Shown: positions 44,510-56,765, counted from the first letter of the stretch. The stretch is 64,000 nt of DNA from Perkinsus olseni (GCA_013115135.1 JABANP010000009.1:186001-250000), one strand, 5' to 3'. Notes: generated from the letters alone by a model not told the origin. Made by a program: numbers and translations.

Positions 44510-46161
44510 ATGTCCCTAATAAGGACCGCTTCTTCGGCTGCCATTACCCCGACTAACACGGATGATTGTAACATTACGGCTGTCTGCGACAACGCGGCAG
44601 CAGCACACCCAGCTCAAAAGACTGACACTCGGTCCCGGTTCGGCCGCTGGTTTTCCAACCTCATCTGCGGTGGTCGTCATGGACCCTCGCTCTACGCTTC
44701 CCCTACTTCTTACCGGCCCGTCGTGGTATCGAAGACCTCTCCGTCGAGACGCATCCGACAGCGTCAGAGCCTTCAGGCGACCGCATCGGAGAGGGCCCCG
44801 CAAGTGGCTCGGAGTGTAATAGTGTAACTAATACTCGATAAGTAGCATTACCCTGTTTACAGGTGACGCTTGACGGCCCTAAGACCGCTGGTGACGTCCA
44901 TGACTACGTGCCTGAGATCTCGGTGATGCCCGGTGGTCGTCGCTCTCAGGCAGCAGCAGCCCAGAAACAACACGTTGATTCTTCTTTTCTCAAAGTGAGT
45001 GCGATGGCCTTGAGGCCGATAGTCATTGCTCCGATTACCCCACAGAATTCGCGGTCGTCCACGATGAATGCGGAGCGAAGCGCCACGAACGGTTCTCTAG
45101 GTCACGCGCCCAGGAACTACACCAAAGAGGTGAGAGTGAAGTCTCGTGCTCGGCCTCTGTCGCCAAACCTAATGTTCTCAGGCAAGGCCATATGGACAGC
45201 GGGAAACTAAGGAGATTCTACGCTCCATGGTGAGGTTGGCTGACAAGCGGCGTCTTGCGGGCCAGCACGTTCACCGGCATGGCCGTCTGGTTTGTGCTGG
45301 TCTCAGTAAGAAGGATCTGGATGCAGCCAAGGTAGTATCACTAAGGGACAGTCGTTGTTAGCCACGATCGCGGCTCTGGTACTATTCGCGTACTATGTCC
45401 GGATTAAAACGACATTTTTCGGTCCATACCACATTTCTGGGTAAACAGGCGCCCAAGAGCGTTTCGTATCGTGCTATGGTTCTCTGTCCTTGATTCTGAA
45501 ATCCTCGGCAGATCGGCGGAAACAGCTGCCCTTGAGATCATCTACGCTCGGTATCGTAGCTTGCCTTCTACAGGGAGTATGAAACCACCCGTGGTGGCGA
45601 AGGTCACTTTCGCTAGATACGGGTACCCTTGGCCAAGACCCATCCCTGGTTGGCGGCCAACTATTGCTGCGGAGGCAGCATCACTGGAAGCTCCAGTCGA
45701 ACAACAACCACTGCCACTTCCGGAGGGAGCTTCGTCGAGTAATACCGTGGAGCATGTCTGCCGTATCTCCATCAGTCTCGAGATTGGCCACCTCGCTTAG
45801 CGTTCATGATAGCTTCGCATTAGGGACTCGTCCTTGCGGGATGAATCAATACCAGCGGGGAGTGTGCGAAGAATCGTTCTCTTTGCAGGCCATGGCGTCT
45901 GTAGACTGTCATTCGGTTTGTTGTCTCAGCAACCCGAGTCCGGGCGTCACCACCTGGGCCACACCGATCCAGAGGAAGGGAGGGATGAGAGACAGCAGCG
46001 TGAATAACAAGACTTACAACTACCCCAAACTCAGCAATGACGTCGTTGGCGTGAGTGCTGCGAGTATTCGAGATGCTAAGAGTTGCTGATTACCCTCACA
46101 GGTTAATGAGATGACGCTGGAAGAGTTCGAACAAGGGTTTTATCGTCGCAACACCATGTAA
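44510..46161 (+). CDS. Unknown multi-exon protein with one membrane segment
   Basis: Exon 1 from ATG 44510 reads MSLIRTASSAAITPTNTDD, then a Ser/Arg-rich part. Exon 2 from 44863 reads VTLDGPKTAGDVHDYVPEIS then PGGRRSQAAAAQKQHVDSSF. Another exon near 45200-45330 reads EILRSMVRLADKRRLAGQHV. A hydrophobic stretch LLATIAALVLFAYYVRIK follows at about 45355-45410. Later segments near 45660-46050 (YNYPKLSNDVVG) and 46103-46161 (EMTLEEFEQGFYRRNTM-stop) close the gene. No domain recognised. Exon borders are tentative. Confidence 0.4.
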
Positions 46162-47229
46162 CCTCATACTTAGATATTTAGTCCTCGCCATTGCCTTCGA
46201 CAACAACAACAACATCATTATGTCATCTGTATATTACTCATCTCGCTCGCCCATAGCATCCTAGCGAGCCCTAAAGTAGTCGTAGTCGTGATAATAATAT
46301 TAATCATCACCATCAGCAAGCAGCCTATCGCTGGATGCTGCTGCTGTTGTTACGGCGTCATCGCTATTTCCATTTTTTCGTAGTATTTCTATCGAGCCAG
46401 GCGTCGTGAGATTGTCGTTGTCATGGCCAGTTTGGCGCCCCATCTCAGTTGGTCAGCATTCCTGCTGCCGCAGCTCTCCTTTCCGTATGTACGAAGGTTT
46501 GTATCAGAAGTCCGCCACCCCGGCGAGCGGACTTCGTTTTCCTCCGCAAAGGACGTTAGCGTCGAGTCACCATGGACTGCGGCAAAGCGACGAGAGCGAC
46601 ACAGCGGAAGGCAGAGGCGCACGGCTGCAGACTCAGGGTCTTGCGGGCTGCCCTCTGCGCTTTGAGTCGAGCGATTTGTCGTTTTCGAGTCCCAAATTTC
46701 TGCAGGCGTTGTCTCGATTCGCCCCTGCTGTGATGAGGCCTTCTAAGGAGGCACTTTTTGATGGATCATCGTTTGGTTGGAACGTCATACTACAATTCAG
46801 CGCCCTGCTCCCTCCTTGGTGATCTACGTGTGTGTCATTTGCGTATCAACGAGTATGAGTCCAGGCATTGGTTCTTCGTCATTCGATTTGCCTTCGGGAG
46901 TGCGTGAGCGTGATACTCAGTGCTCCAGGAAGGCGGTTCTTTCTGTTTCCTGTACGATTTCTAGCCCTGCACTTGCTAACTTCACTTTCCTGCTGGACCG
47001 ACGCTTGTAGTGCGCATAACTACTACTACATCATCCACGACTACTACGTCAACGACTACCGCTACTACTACTGTCGGTCATTGCTGCCAGGAACCCCTTC
47101 AACGACTGCTCAACTACCCCACTAGGGGGATCCAGATATCAGTTCGCGACTAATACGTTGAAAGTCTCTGCATGAACAGGCCAGTTGTGTTAGTTTGACG
47201 TTAATCTTGGCCTTGCAAGGCGATTGTGC
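46162..47229. other. Intergenic with triplet repeats, no gene recognised
   Basis: CAACAACAACAACAACATCA occurs at about 46200-46219. CTACTACTACATCATCCACG-type triplet repeats lie at about 47019-47070. Open frames such as 46406-46819 lack recognisable features. Confidence 0.4.
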
Positions 47230-47647
47230 ATGCCGATCGTCTACTGCAGCGTCGCTAGCTGCACCCGGCACGCTCGCTCGGGTGGTCTGTGCATCAGCCA
47301 CGGTGGCGGCCGAAGGTGCTCGGTGAGAGACTGTATAGTACTCGATAATAGCAGAGCATATGGCTTATCCTCAGGTAGAAGGCTGCGATAAGACGGCAAG
47401 GAGACAGGGACTGTGTCAACGCCATGGAGGTCGACCTGATAATGTGAGGCCCAAGAAGAGCACGCCTTCCAGGAGGGGACGTGTCGCGGACATCGAGACT
47501 GTTGTACAAGCTGTCCCCATCATCCCAGCGTCGGTGAAGGAGTGGGACCTCTGGTTCGAGAGCGATAAGCAACTGACGCTGCCGAAGTTGGTAGAGATCC
47601 GCGACCACGAGTCGAGGGGCATTCGTGAGTACGTGATACACGTTTGA
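47230..47647 (+). CDS. WRKY19-type tandem zinc-finger protein (121 aa)
   Basis: Exon 1 (47230-47322) reads MPIVYCSVASCTRHARSGGL, then CISHGGGRRCS. The GTGAGA donor and CTCAG acceptor (47374) join exon 2 (47375-47647): VEGCDKTARRQGLCQRHGG, a basic stretch, and VKEWDLWFESDKQLTLPKLV. The C-x4-C...C-x3-HGG unit is repeated twice across the junction, the pattern of WRKY19-like zinc fingers found in oomycete, plant and protist proteins. Splicing is required to complete the second finger. Likely nucleic-acid or protein binding; usually these proteins have more fingers. Confidence 0.75.
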
Positions 47648-48300
47648 GGCCTTAAGGTGGTGTAGACCTACAAGGTGGTCATCGGCTCGGTGCCGAGAGG
47701 GTTGTCTATCGTTATACCATTGCTTCCGGGAAGTGCTCTATCGCCTTCACCATCCTCTGCATTCGTCAACGACTTTGTATTCTCCCGCTCTGTTCTCACT
47801 ATGCGGTCGAGAAAGCGTACGAAGAGTCTCTAATTGGTGCTCGCGGCCTCCGTGTTGTAAAGTTGGGGAAGGGAGCTTCGCTTGCTGGGCCTTCGCGTAC
47901 CGTATCAATTTACTGATGATACAATCACATACACTGCATGCCACTCTAAGGGGCAGTAGAGCTGAGTTTTCGATCTTACGAACCTAAGGCGCAGAAGTCT
48001 TGCTGGGAGGCCATCAGAATGTGGTCACGGAAAAGCAAACAGCGCATATGAGCGCGTCAACGGGAGTGAACAGCAGCAGTTTTCAAATTCACCGAGAATT
48101 TAAGTGACTTCGAGCGTAGCGCCTCGTGATATGCAGAGTAGAACCTGCGAGAACGTGAGTTGTTTCATCCGTCCTGTAGTATTGAAGCTGTTCAGATTAA
48201 ATCTCTAGCATTACCTCGCTCGTCTGTCTCCACACTAAAGCGATCGGTCCAAGTGGAGCGCTTTGTTACAAACTTTAGTTCCCCTCCATCCGGTCACCCA
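47648..48300. other. Intergenic, no gene recognised
   Basis: Nothing with domain or splice support. The ATG of the mitochondrial carrier gene follows directly. Confidence 0.4.
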
Positions 48301-49872
48301 ATGGGGGTTCAGCTCAGCGATGAGGGAGCTCTATCAACAGGGGCGGTTGCCGCAGCCCCATTCATAGCGGGCGCTACTGCCGGTCTGGTATGCGACGCTA
48401 CTGTCTTTCCGATGGACACCATTCGAGTTCGGCAACAGGTGAGGGCAGGACTCTGCGGTTTCTCAGCTGGAGGCGCTGCTTGGCTGAAACGAGCCGCCAC
48501 GCCGGTTGGAGCCTTTTCAGGCAAGATATCGAACTCCTTCTTCCGTTGCCGCGGCAGGGAGTACCACTCGACCGGGTAGATTCTGGTCTGCAGTGTCACG
48601 GATGCAGCGCTACTCGGTCTGGAAAGAAGCCTCGTCGATCTTGAAGAAGGAGGTGAGAATCTGTGCTTGGATTCCACTGCGTTGACATTGTATTCTGGGC
48701 GGGTGCTGCATGGGGAATAAGAAGACTTTGCGACCGGAGTCCTGCGTGAAAATTCCGATTTTGGAAGCCTCGGGTTGCGGTCATCCGGTGGCCAGGAAGT
48801 GACCCTCACTAGCTCAAGTGAGTCTTCTCACAAGCCCTTTCAGTACATCAGCTCCCCTATTTCAAGCGCGTGATCTCGAGAAGATTTATGTGGAGCGACT
48901 GTGCTCCTCCAACTTTATCTCAGCCTGAAATCTCAGGGAATTCGCGGTTACTACAAGGGCTTGTCTGTTGTCATGCTGACAAGCTGCCCTGCCTTTGGAG
49001 TCTACTACCTCACTTACGAAGCTTCCAAGTCCGAAGTTGGGATCAGTTACCGTAAGCTCGACCCCCGTCCACCGAGTATGGCGGTTGAACTGTTTCCCGA
49101 TATAGGGTTGGTCTCCGGATGCAATTCATCTGTTATCGGGAGCCGTCGCGAACGTCTTCGGTATGGTCATATGGACTCCGCAAGAAGTGATAAAATCACA
49201 GACGTAACCCCATGGCAGCCATTGAGGCTCGCGTGATCATCGCATGTCTCAGACAAGTTCAGATTGGTGCATCGATGAGCCCTCGTGCTGTTGTACGCGA
49301 CATTTACCGCGAGAATGGCATTCGAGGCTTCTTCCGCGGGTGAGTTACTTCTCTTTCCGGGCTCACTTTCGAGACCGCCAGGGAACTGCTCAGTGTTCAG
49401 AGCCGTCATCGGCAGTCTGACTTGGACGCCGTTGTCCGCTATTTGGTTTATGTCTTATGAGAGGCTCAAGTTGGTCGGCTGTGGTCATGAAGAGCTGGCG
49501 AAGGAGAGAAGCTGTTCGGCAGGACGGTTGGCCGCTTCCGGCTTCATCGCAGGAGTTATCGCGTGTAAGCAACCGTCCTTTTAACTCTTCCGGGGCTCCG
49601 ACGAATGTCTCCCCGCAGGCATCGCCACTTCCCCGATCGATGTCGTTAAGACTCAGTACCAAGTGGCTGGCCGAGGGATTGCGTCATCCTCTTCCGCGGG
49701 GAGTCGAGCCTCGAGCGTTTCCATGATTGCCTTAGCATTACTACGGAGCGAAGGCCTCGGTGGTTTCTTCAGAGGAGTATGGGCTAAGTCTTTCTGGTAT
49801 GGAACGTTCATGGCAATTAATATCACTGTGTACGATACTGTCAAACTGTCTCTGCAAGGTTCTGACTGCTAG
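48301..49872 (+). CDS. Mitochondrial carrier family protein (SLC25)
   Basis: Starts MGVQLSDEGALSTGAVAAAP; exon 1 ends FPMDTIRVRQQ at a GTGAGG donor. The three-fold carrier signature is visible: P-M-D-T-I-R in repeat 1, with its second half LKSQGIRGYYKGLSVVMLTS then FGVYYLTYEASK near 48920-49030. Repeat 2 shows VFGMVIWTPQEVIKSQ and ENGIRGFFRG, then WTPLSAIWFMSYERLKLV. Repeat 3 shows FIAGVIA, SPIDVVKTQYQ and RSEGLGGFFRGVWAKSFWYG, then NITVYDTVKLSLQ and a stop at 49872. Six helices in the inner membrane are expected. The opening resembles S-adenosylmethionine carriers, but the substrate cannot be assigned. Exons between 48440 and 48900 are unresolved. Confidence 0.78.
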
Positions 49873-51348
49873 CGTATAGTATCAACCAGGTTTTGTCTTA
49901 GCCTCGAGCTCTTTGGTTGAAATCACGCGGTACTGTAGCTGAGCTAGGACAGCTTGTGTTGCGGTACTTGCTTGCATATCACTTAGGGGAAACTCGGTGG
50001 GGAGATGTTTCGAGCCAGAATGAGCCAATGCCACTACCCTGTAGTCTTGCAATGCACCTGAAGCGCCTTGTAACAGTGGAGTGCAGCGCTTCACTCTGCT
50101 CTCCGCTCTTCAGCATGGCCTGAGCATCTCGCCAGTCCAGACGATTGTTATTGGGCCCATAAGCTTTATAACGTTCGTTCGACCGGCCGAAGATTCGACC
50201 TCTTCTTATGGCTTGACGAAACTCTTCAGGGATGCTCGAGACGTACTCATGGCCAACTCTACGATTATAGGATCAGTAGTAGTAGGCAATCTGCACCCAC
50301 AACACTTTGTGAGATTTTACTACATTATGACATGACAAAAGCTAACTCAATCACATCACGTCTTCCACGCAACAAACAAGAACGCATTGGTGCAACGCCT
50401 CACCACTCGACCATTGAACAGGCTGCAGATTGAGTAGAGCCCCACCAGGATGCACCAAAGCCAATCATGCACGAGCTGTTTTGCCCTGGCAGGGATTACC
50501 TCAACGACTTGTATACTCTGTTAAGATCAACCCATCGTACACAAAAATGTTCACCTGGATGAGCTCGTGTTATCGACTGATCCGAATAATGTGAATGATC
50601 GGTTTTGATTCAATTCTTTGGTGGGAGTTTTAAGAACGCAAGCGACGCATCATTCAAACATCCCGGTCGCATTCGCTGGAGGCGTTATTGAAGTCCTTCA
50701 AGGATTGACGTTCTGTCGATCCCAAAATATTGACGCTCAACTCGATACGCGTGGGTGACAAAATGACGGTGGTTCACCCAAGGCTATCGCAACTTGCGAG
50801 TCGCAAGCGAACAAAAGATTCGACAAAAACGACAAGAACCCGTTGTTATGGGACCTAGCGAAGCAGCACGAGAGAGGATTCAAACACCTCGTCTCGGTTG
50901 CAAACCTTCAGGCTAGCACGTCGGCTCAGCCTGAGCAACGGAAAAAGACGAAAAGCAGAGACAGCCTGAACTCAATAGGAAACCCGTTACCGAGGTCGAA
51001 GTCACTGCGACAGCCCCCTCCTCCCTCGCCAGCTGTAAAGTTCACGGGGCCTACACGGCCGCATACTTATAATGAGCTAATCGGGAACCTCTCACTGAAA
51101 AGGATATAAGTTATGTTGGCGGGCATCCGCCGCATCATCATCGTCGGCTCACTGAAAATAGGCTATGGGAAATAGACGAAAGAGTTAAAAGGGGAGAAGG
51201 AGTAGTGATGGAGATGGGCAGAAGAGCAAGAAAACGTCTCTCAGCGAGGCAAAAGAAAAAACTTCGTCCAGGTTGCAACTTGATGGGCCTGCACTTCCGG
51301 CTCTACGTCAGCAACGGAGTAAGAAAATAATCAAGCCTCGAGCGTAAG
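49873..51348. other. Gene-poor stretch with one basic open frame
   Basis: A plus frame at about 50840-51109 reads LLWDLAKQHERGFKHLVSVA then TSAQPEQRKKTKSRDSLNSI and PTRPHTYNELIGNLSLKRI-stop. It may be an exon of a small basic protein. Another Lys-rich frame (RRARKRLSARQKKKLRPG) follows near 51220. No family and no confirmed start. The rest is without recognised features. Confidence 0.35.
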
Positions 51349-52671
51349 TTAGTTGCCGAGACCAAAGTCATCACTGCCATGGAGCCTACGTGACCTGATA
51401 GCGTCCTCCACAGTCTTCAGCGCATTGATCGCCCCGCCTCGTATAGCTCCGTGATGAATGGGGGCCATGGGATCCACGTTAGCTAACAATAGCCCCTTCA
51501 CCATCATCGGATCAGTCCCCATTGATAATAGAATAGCAACAAGGCCAGTGACAACCGGCGCCGAGGCTGATGTACCACTGAAGTACCTCAAATTGCCGTC
51601 CTCGTCGCGACCGGTGAAGATATTTGTACCGTAAGCCGCGACATCAACCCTTTCGCCATAGTTCGAGTGTGCGTTAAGAAAATTTTGAGGCCTGTGGTCG
51701 TCTAGGTTAGCGACGCAAATACTGAGTGGGCCACCAAACCAACAAGGATATATGTCAGAAGCCTCGTCATCGTGGTTGCCAGCGGCGGACACGACTAAGA
51801 TTCCGTGTTGGTGGGCGGAATGGAGAGCGTTCCACAACAGATGCTGCTTGGTGGCGTTGAGCCCGCTGAAATAGTATCCGAGCGATACTGACATGACGTC
51901 GACTTCCAAATCGATGGCCATGTCGATAGCTGCCAAGAATTTGGATAGGGGCAGATTCGTGTCGTCATCTATCATTTGTAGGGGGATCAACGTGACGTTG
52001 GGAGCAATCCCAGCTATACCAAACGAGTTGTTGCTCTTGGCGGCGAGGATTTTGCACACGTTGGTGCCGTGAGTTTCTCCGGTCGTCAGGCCAGACGAGT
52101 TACTGAAAAAGTTCCACCCTCCTTCCAAGTAGCCGCCGCTTCTCTTCGCCACTCTTCCTCTTAAGGGAGCGAAATCGCGGTCTGTCCAGTCGATTCCGGC
52201 GTCAAGAACGGCTGTCTTCACTAGCCGAGAAACATGGGGAAGAGCGAGTTCCCAAACCTCGCCCATGTCCATCCACTTGAGATGCTTCTGATAGCCGGCA
52301 TCAGGATCGTTCACGTGCAGGTCGCTATCGAGCTTGAAGACAACACCGCTCCCATCTTCAGCGCATTCAGACTGCAATGACAGCTTGCTGCTGGCCGACG
52401 TTACGAAGCTGCAGAGAGCTTCGCTGCCGATTGTGTGGGGTGGAGTCTGAACCACCTGGGAGTGGACATATTCAAGAGTGGTGATCTCAGCGGTTTCCAA
52501 GAAGGAGGCAACTTCCGGGTCGAAAGGGTGACCGGCCTTTGTCAGCATTCCAGGCAGCTGACGAACGTCAACATCACCGGTAGCAGACTTGATGGATACG
52601 ATAGTGCTGTCCGGAGGAGCGGTGGCGCCGACGACTGGGAAGGAGTAGAGGATGGTAGATGGGATGCGCAT
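51349..52671 (-). CDS. Secreted subtilisin-like serine protease (S8), copy 3
   Basis: Intronless, 440 residues. Leader MRIPSTILYSFPVVGATA. The propeptide is nearly the same as in copies 1, 4 and 5, through LSLQSECAED. Triad: Asp in AVLDAGIDWTD, His in GETHGTNVCKILAAKSNNS, Ser in SGTSASAPVVTGL. Oxyanion Asn in VSAAGNHDDEAS. The residue after the catalytic Asp is Ala. Ends RRLHGSDDFGLGN. All catalytic residues are present, so probably active. Confidence 0.92.
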   Translation of the reverse strand: MRIPSTILYSFPVVGATAPPDSTIVSIKSATGDVDVRQLPGMLTKAGHPFDPEVASFLETAEITTLEYVHSQVVQTPPHTIGSEALCSFVTSASSKLSLQSECAEDGSGVVFKLDSDLHVNDPDAGYQKHLKWMDMGEVWELALPHVSRLVKTAVLDAGIDWTDRDFAPLRGRVAKRSGGYLEGGWNFFSNSSGLTTGETHGTNVCKILAAKSNNSFGIAGIAPNVTLIPLQMIDDDTNLPLSKFLAAIDMAIDLEVDVMSVSLGYYFSGLNATKQHLLWNALHSAHQHGILVVSAAGNHDDEASDIYPCWFGGPLSICVANLDDHRPQNFLNAHSNYGERVDVAAYGTNIFTGRDEDGNLRYFSGTSASAPVVTGLVAILLSMGTDPMMVKGLLLANVDPMAPIHHGAIRGGAINALKTVEDAIRSRRLHGSDDFGLGN

Positions 52672-54955
52672 GAGAGGGAGAGAAGTCTCAGAAGTCTACG
52701 GCGTGTGAGTTCCCCAAGTGTGAACTGGAAATTATCGACCATCAAAGCAGAATCTCAATTGAGTCACTAGTAGACTGGTGTTTTGGCAAAACAGTTTTGC
52801 AACCGTCCTGTACGCATGCTCGGGTCTCCGCCATTCCCTTGCGAGGCCCTGGTCCACGATACTAAATATCTCGGAGCACAATAACATAGGTCAATAGCAA
52901 AGAGCCTGCACGAACGGTCGAAGACGGTTTAGACTCTAAACTTTAGAGGTATCCATTGGTATGCATGGCCGCGGAACAGGAGGAGTCTAACGTGTAGAGA
53001 TGATAGTGACCTGTCACTCTGGTCCCCATCTAGGGACAATATCCCGCGTGACATTGGGTGAGCTAGTGTCAACATTGTCTCCCTCGTGTCTCCTTGGCGA
53101 CGGACCCATTAAAGGATCCCGTCTTCGCCGCTTTCGCTTTTGGTGCCAATGTGCCTCGCTACGTGCTCATGATGTGGCTACCTGAAGCCGGGTAACCGAA
53201 CTGGGACCCATTATCGTTGCTCGATCTCTCAGCTGTCAAATGATTGTCTCTCTTCTCGCATACGTGCAGGTTGTCCCTAGTGCCTGCGTGGTACAGTGCC
53301 GGCATACTTCTCATTACGAGCTTCGAGTATCGACCTTTGTTAGCTTCATTGCCATTACTTGGTTCGATGTCTTAGTGTTCGTTTGATATGCATGTCTCAC
53401 CGTGAGACTCTCACGAGCAATGCTCGGGCCGTGTGGACTCCCGTGAACATCAGAAAACACGGGACAGCAAACCCGTCGTGTCGTCAGCATGGCTATGGGA
53501 GTTTGTGCAGAGAGTGTCTCTCAGCACAGAAACAAAGTATCCGAGAAGAGTCTCCCCAGTGAATAAGACCAACAAGTGAACCGCGATAATGATAATCAGC
53601 TGTGGGTTTTCGTTGGCTGGAGATTTGCAAGCTGATGATCACGAAGAGGATTGCAGCGAGACACTCGATGTGGATCAAAAAAACCTTACCTTTTGCCATG
53701 GTAAGGCGAACCGGTGGCAAGAGAAAGCTTCGCGTCGTTTGACTGTAGTAACTTGAGAGGTCTTCAAAGCATACTAAACTTCATTTCCATACCAGCGAGG
53801 AATTTCGGACGGTGCTCGCGAAAACTCTTACAGAGGGCACTTCCCACGTCTGAGACGTTTCGAGGTTGACAGGCGCGTGTCTAGGGGAGAAATTTTCTGA
53901 CTCTCACACCGCATTCGGGGAAGATCGAGTCAAAGTGCCGTAGACAAAATCTCCATCACCAAACGGTACGCCGAGAAGCCGGAGGCTCATGAGAGATGCT
54001 TTTTGATTGGCCCGATCGACCCACTGCGACCCACTGATCGGGCCCTATCTGAGAGTCTGGTGTTGAGACTACTTCGCAGCGAGCTCCGAGGTCGGACGTC
54101 GTTACCTCCGCAAAGAAGAGTTTCCAGCAAAGCCCACGAGGGACAGTCGAAGCCAATCGGTTGCATCAGGATATGTCCAGATCGACAACCCTTTTTCGTG
54201 AAGCATGCGGAGATATAGCTGCGCTAAACTCCTCTATGCGGAGACTATGCAAGGTTAATCATTTTTCTGGCTCCAGTACGGTTCTTGACTCGATATACTG
54301 TATAGGTGCTGATCTCGCAGACTCTGCAGAGCGGTCAGTGTGATCTTCGCCAGAAATGAACCGTTTACTCATTCTTCAGGTATGGGCCTTGCTGCATACC
54401 ACCCTTCGAAACTTACTGTCACCTCTCGAAGTCGTGGATCACGGCTCGTCTCATAGCGCCCTCGCCCTGTTTGTGGGTGCTTGAGATGTTCGACGAGCGG
54501 CTGCGTCAACAATCGACACAGTCTGTAACAACTACGGGGGGGTAGCCCGCCCTGTACTCGTAATCCGATCGCGTTAGGGCAAACATATCTCAATGGACTA
54601 TCGGACAGTCACTATCTCGCGTTTCAACCTTAGCGATTTCCCCACACATGGAGTTTGAAGGACTCTTGTCCTACTGAGAGCGATTAGGCTCTCACTCAGT
54701 AGCCACGGGCACCCAAAATTGTCATCGGTACCTCATATGGGTCTCTTAGACAAGTTATGGTTCCGTGATGTGGAGCCGTTGCACGCATGCCCCGATGGGG
54801 AGAGTGGCCATTCAACGCAATATGTTCTCACAGATCAAGCTGACGATCCCAACCCCAATGGGACTGCTCGACGATCCGGAGTGCGAATGCACCAACGGCG
54901 TAGGTACCACCATTGAGTATGACGGGGGTTCATACTAAGCCAGCGCGTTTCGGGG
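52672..54955. other. Gene-poor stretch with small inverted repeats
   Basis: No gene beyond the weak candidate at 53493-53699. Inverted repeats include GCAAAAC-A-GTTTTGC (52786-52800), GGCCCGATC paired with GATCGGGCC across about 18 bases near 54009-54044, and an imperfect CTACTGA...TCAGTAG hairpin near 54671-54702. Confidence 0.4.
53493..53699 (-). CDS. Possible small protein with N-terminal hydrophobic leader (68 aa)
   Basis: MAKGKVFLIHIECLAAILFV then IISLQISSQRKPTADYHYRG resembles a signal peptide or anchor followed by a short Cys-containing chain (RILCFCAERHSLHKLP). Single exon, no family. It could be a small secreted peptide or chance. Confidence 0.25.
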   Translation of the reverse strand: MAKGKVFLIHIECLAAILFVIISLQISSQRKPTADYHYRGSLVGLIHWGDSSRILCFCAERHSLHKLP

Positions 54956-55024
54956 AACGCACGCATGCTCGTACGCATGTCCAAACGCATGTCCAAACGC
55001 ATGCCCAACGCTAGAGAACGCATG
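54956..55024. repeat. Short tandem repeat of ACGCATGTCCAA type
   Basis: The unit ACGCATG followed by TCCAA or a variant recurs about five times (ACGCATGCTCGTACGCATGTCC and so on), with degenerate ends. In the minus frame it would read MRLD repeats, which are not supported as a gene. Confidence 0.75.
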
Positions 55025-55320
55025 ACAGCGCAGGATCCGTAATCGCTCATAACTTCATAGCCAGAGCGCTAATAGTTAGCTGGGAGTAATGAACAGAACC
55101 GGTAACTTCTCCCATACCTACTGCCCGAATTTCAGCCTCATACCTGCTGCGCACTAAGAATAAAGTAACATGATACCACGAATCACGATTTGTTTGAAGT
55201 AAAACCCGCTAGGGTTCTACGCGGGTAAAATCTCTGGAGGGGGATGCGTCGCTCCGCGAGTCGCGCGTAGCCACACAAAAAGGAGACAAGCTATAAAGCG
55301 TACGCGTCCTTTCATAAGGG

Positions 55321-55363
55321 AATCATTCAAGCGGCCGTAGAGTCTACGGCCGCTTGAATGATT
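55321..55363. repeat. Perfect hairpin, 20-bp arms with 3-base loop
   Basis: AATCATTCAAGCGGCCGTAG (55321-55340), AGT, then its exact complement to 55363. It contains a NotI-like GCGGCCG in each arm. It is followed by GAATGAATGAAAG. It lies in a non-coding stretch. It might be a foldback element end, a structured RNA or a cruciform site. Confidence 0.9.
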
Positions 55364-56215
55364 GAATGAATGAAAGTATACGGCGTAGACCGCAGAGAGC
55401 GGCTCTCCGCTCGGTGGAACCTCCCCCATGGGGATCGGACGATCCGCGAACCGGAGTGGGGAGGGCCCCGCCGGGCGAGCGATAAAAATCAGCCGAGCGC
55501 CAGCGAAAACCTATTAGTCTCAGAAGGGGTGTTGCGTTTTTTGATATTCATTTTGAACCGTTGAACTTCGTTTCAAGTTGCACCATTCAGTGGCACTTGT
55601 TCTCCTCCGTTGATATATGATTTAAAACGGGTCCTCAACGTGCAAGATTTCGAGAATTATCCCACTTTCTATTTTTGCCATGTCACGGCGGTATCTTGCT
55701 TCACTTGCTATCTTGCCAGGTCGTAACAGCGCAACTACGCGTGCGCTATGATTTCCGCTAGCTCCCGTCGCAGCTGTACAACATCGTCTCGGACCATCAG
55801 GTTCTGATGATCAGAACCACCAGTTTTGCTCGACAGACTACGCATCGTTGATGACCTAGCGTGCAAGGCGCGTCTATTGTGGTCGTTGGGCACCCTTCAA
55901 GTTCAGCAGCTCAGCGGCCAAAACTCACCTCGTACTACGCACGTTCGGCTGTGCTGGCATGCTACTACATTCACCTTTTATTGCGGGTGTCAAACTCTCT
56001 CAGCGGATCATTGACCTGGTTGGAGCCGTCCTGTCCAGCCAACTTACTCTCCCTGCGGAGGCCGCTGTAGCTACCGAAAAACCGTTAACCAATCCCGGTT
56101 AATTTGAGCCAATGATTGACTCAATCGGACTGTGCGCCACTTATCGGGGTTGCTTGTCTAGTAAGAACTGCTACTCACACCTTGCCACACCTCACAGCGT
56201 TGAGTGTCGATAATT

Positions 56216-56255
56216 ACTCCTCTTCGATAATAATACGATACTCCTCTTCGATAAT
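56216..56255. repeat. Direct repeat ACTCCTCTTCGATAAT, two copies
   Basis: Two copies of a 16-base motif 23 bases apart (about 56216 and 56239) in a non-coding stretch; the simplest explanation is local duplication. Confidence 0.7.
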
Positions 56256-56722
56256 TACTCTCTTGGCTTTAAACGTCGGATGTCCCGCTGGTGGACGCGT
56301 GTACGGCGTATGCGAGTGAGTCAGGCGTGGTGTCTTCAGGACCCACGCCTGGAATAATCGCAGAGCGAGCACCCGCGTCCGGCCTGCCTGCCTCACAAAC
56401 ACTAATCATGTGGCCGTATCGAATCGTACCAGCGGCGGCAGTTTCGTCTTCCTACACCCTTGAATTATTTCGTACGTCAGTGGCGACTGCGGGTATTCTC
56501 GCACGGCCAACGAATGGGCTGCCGTCATTCACTGCTTTCTACCGCTTCTGTTCAGTTCTATTCCGGGTGCAGGGCTGTGTGCAGCCTCACTTATGAGCCA
56601 TCGCTGTTTACCGGCAATAACTTATGCTATGACATGCGAATCCAGAGTCTGCAGGACCTCCCCATACATACTCTGGATTTTACTACAACTGGTCTATGGG
56701 TCTGGCAGGGTCCGTGGGGTGA

Positions 56723-56765
56723 CTTTCGCGCTCGCCCGGGGGCCCCAACCCCCGGAGCGCGAAAG
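56723..56765. repeat. GC-rich hairpin, 11-bp outer stem
   Basis: CTTTCGCGCTC (56723-56733) pairs exactly with GAGCGCGAAAG (56755-56765). The interior CCCGGGGGCCCCAACCCCCG can extend the fold. This is a striking local GC peak. Possible structured RNA or transcription-blocking element; no tRNA or rRNA features. Confidence 0.85.

Noticed and set aside
55190..55230. ACCCGC...GCGGGT hairpin as a transcription terminator
   Set aside because: Short stem, no gene ending before it and no reason to expect bacterial-type terminators here.
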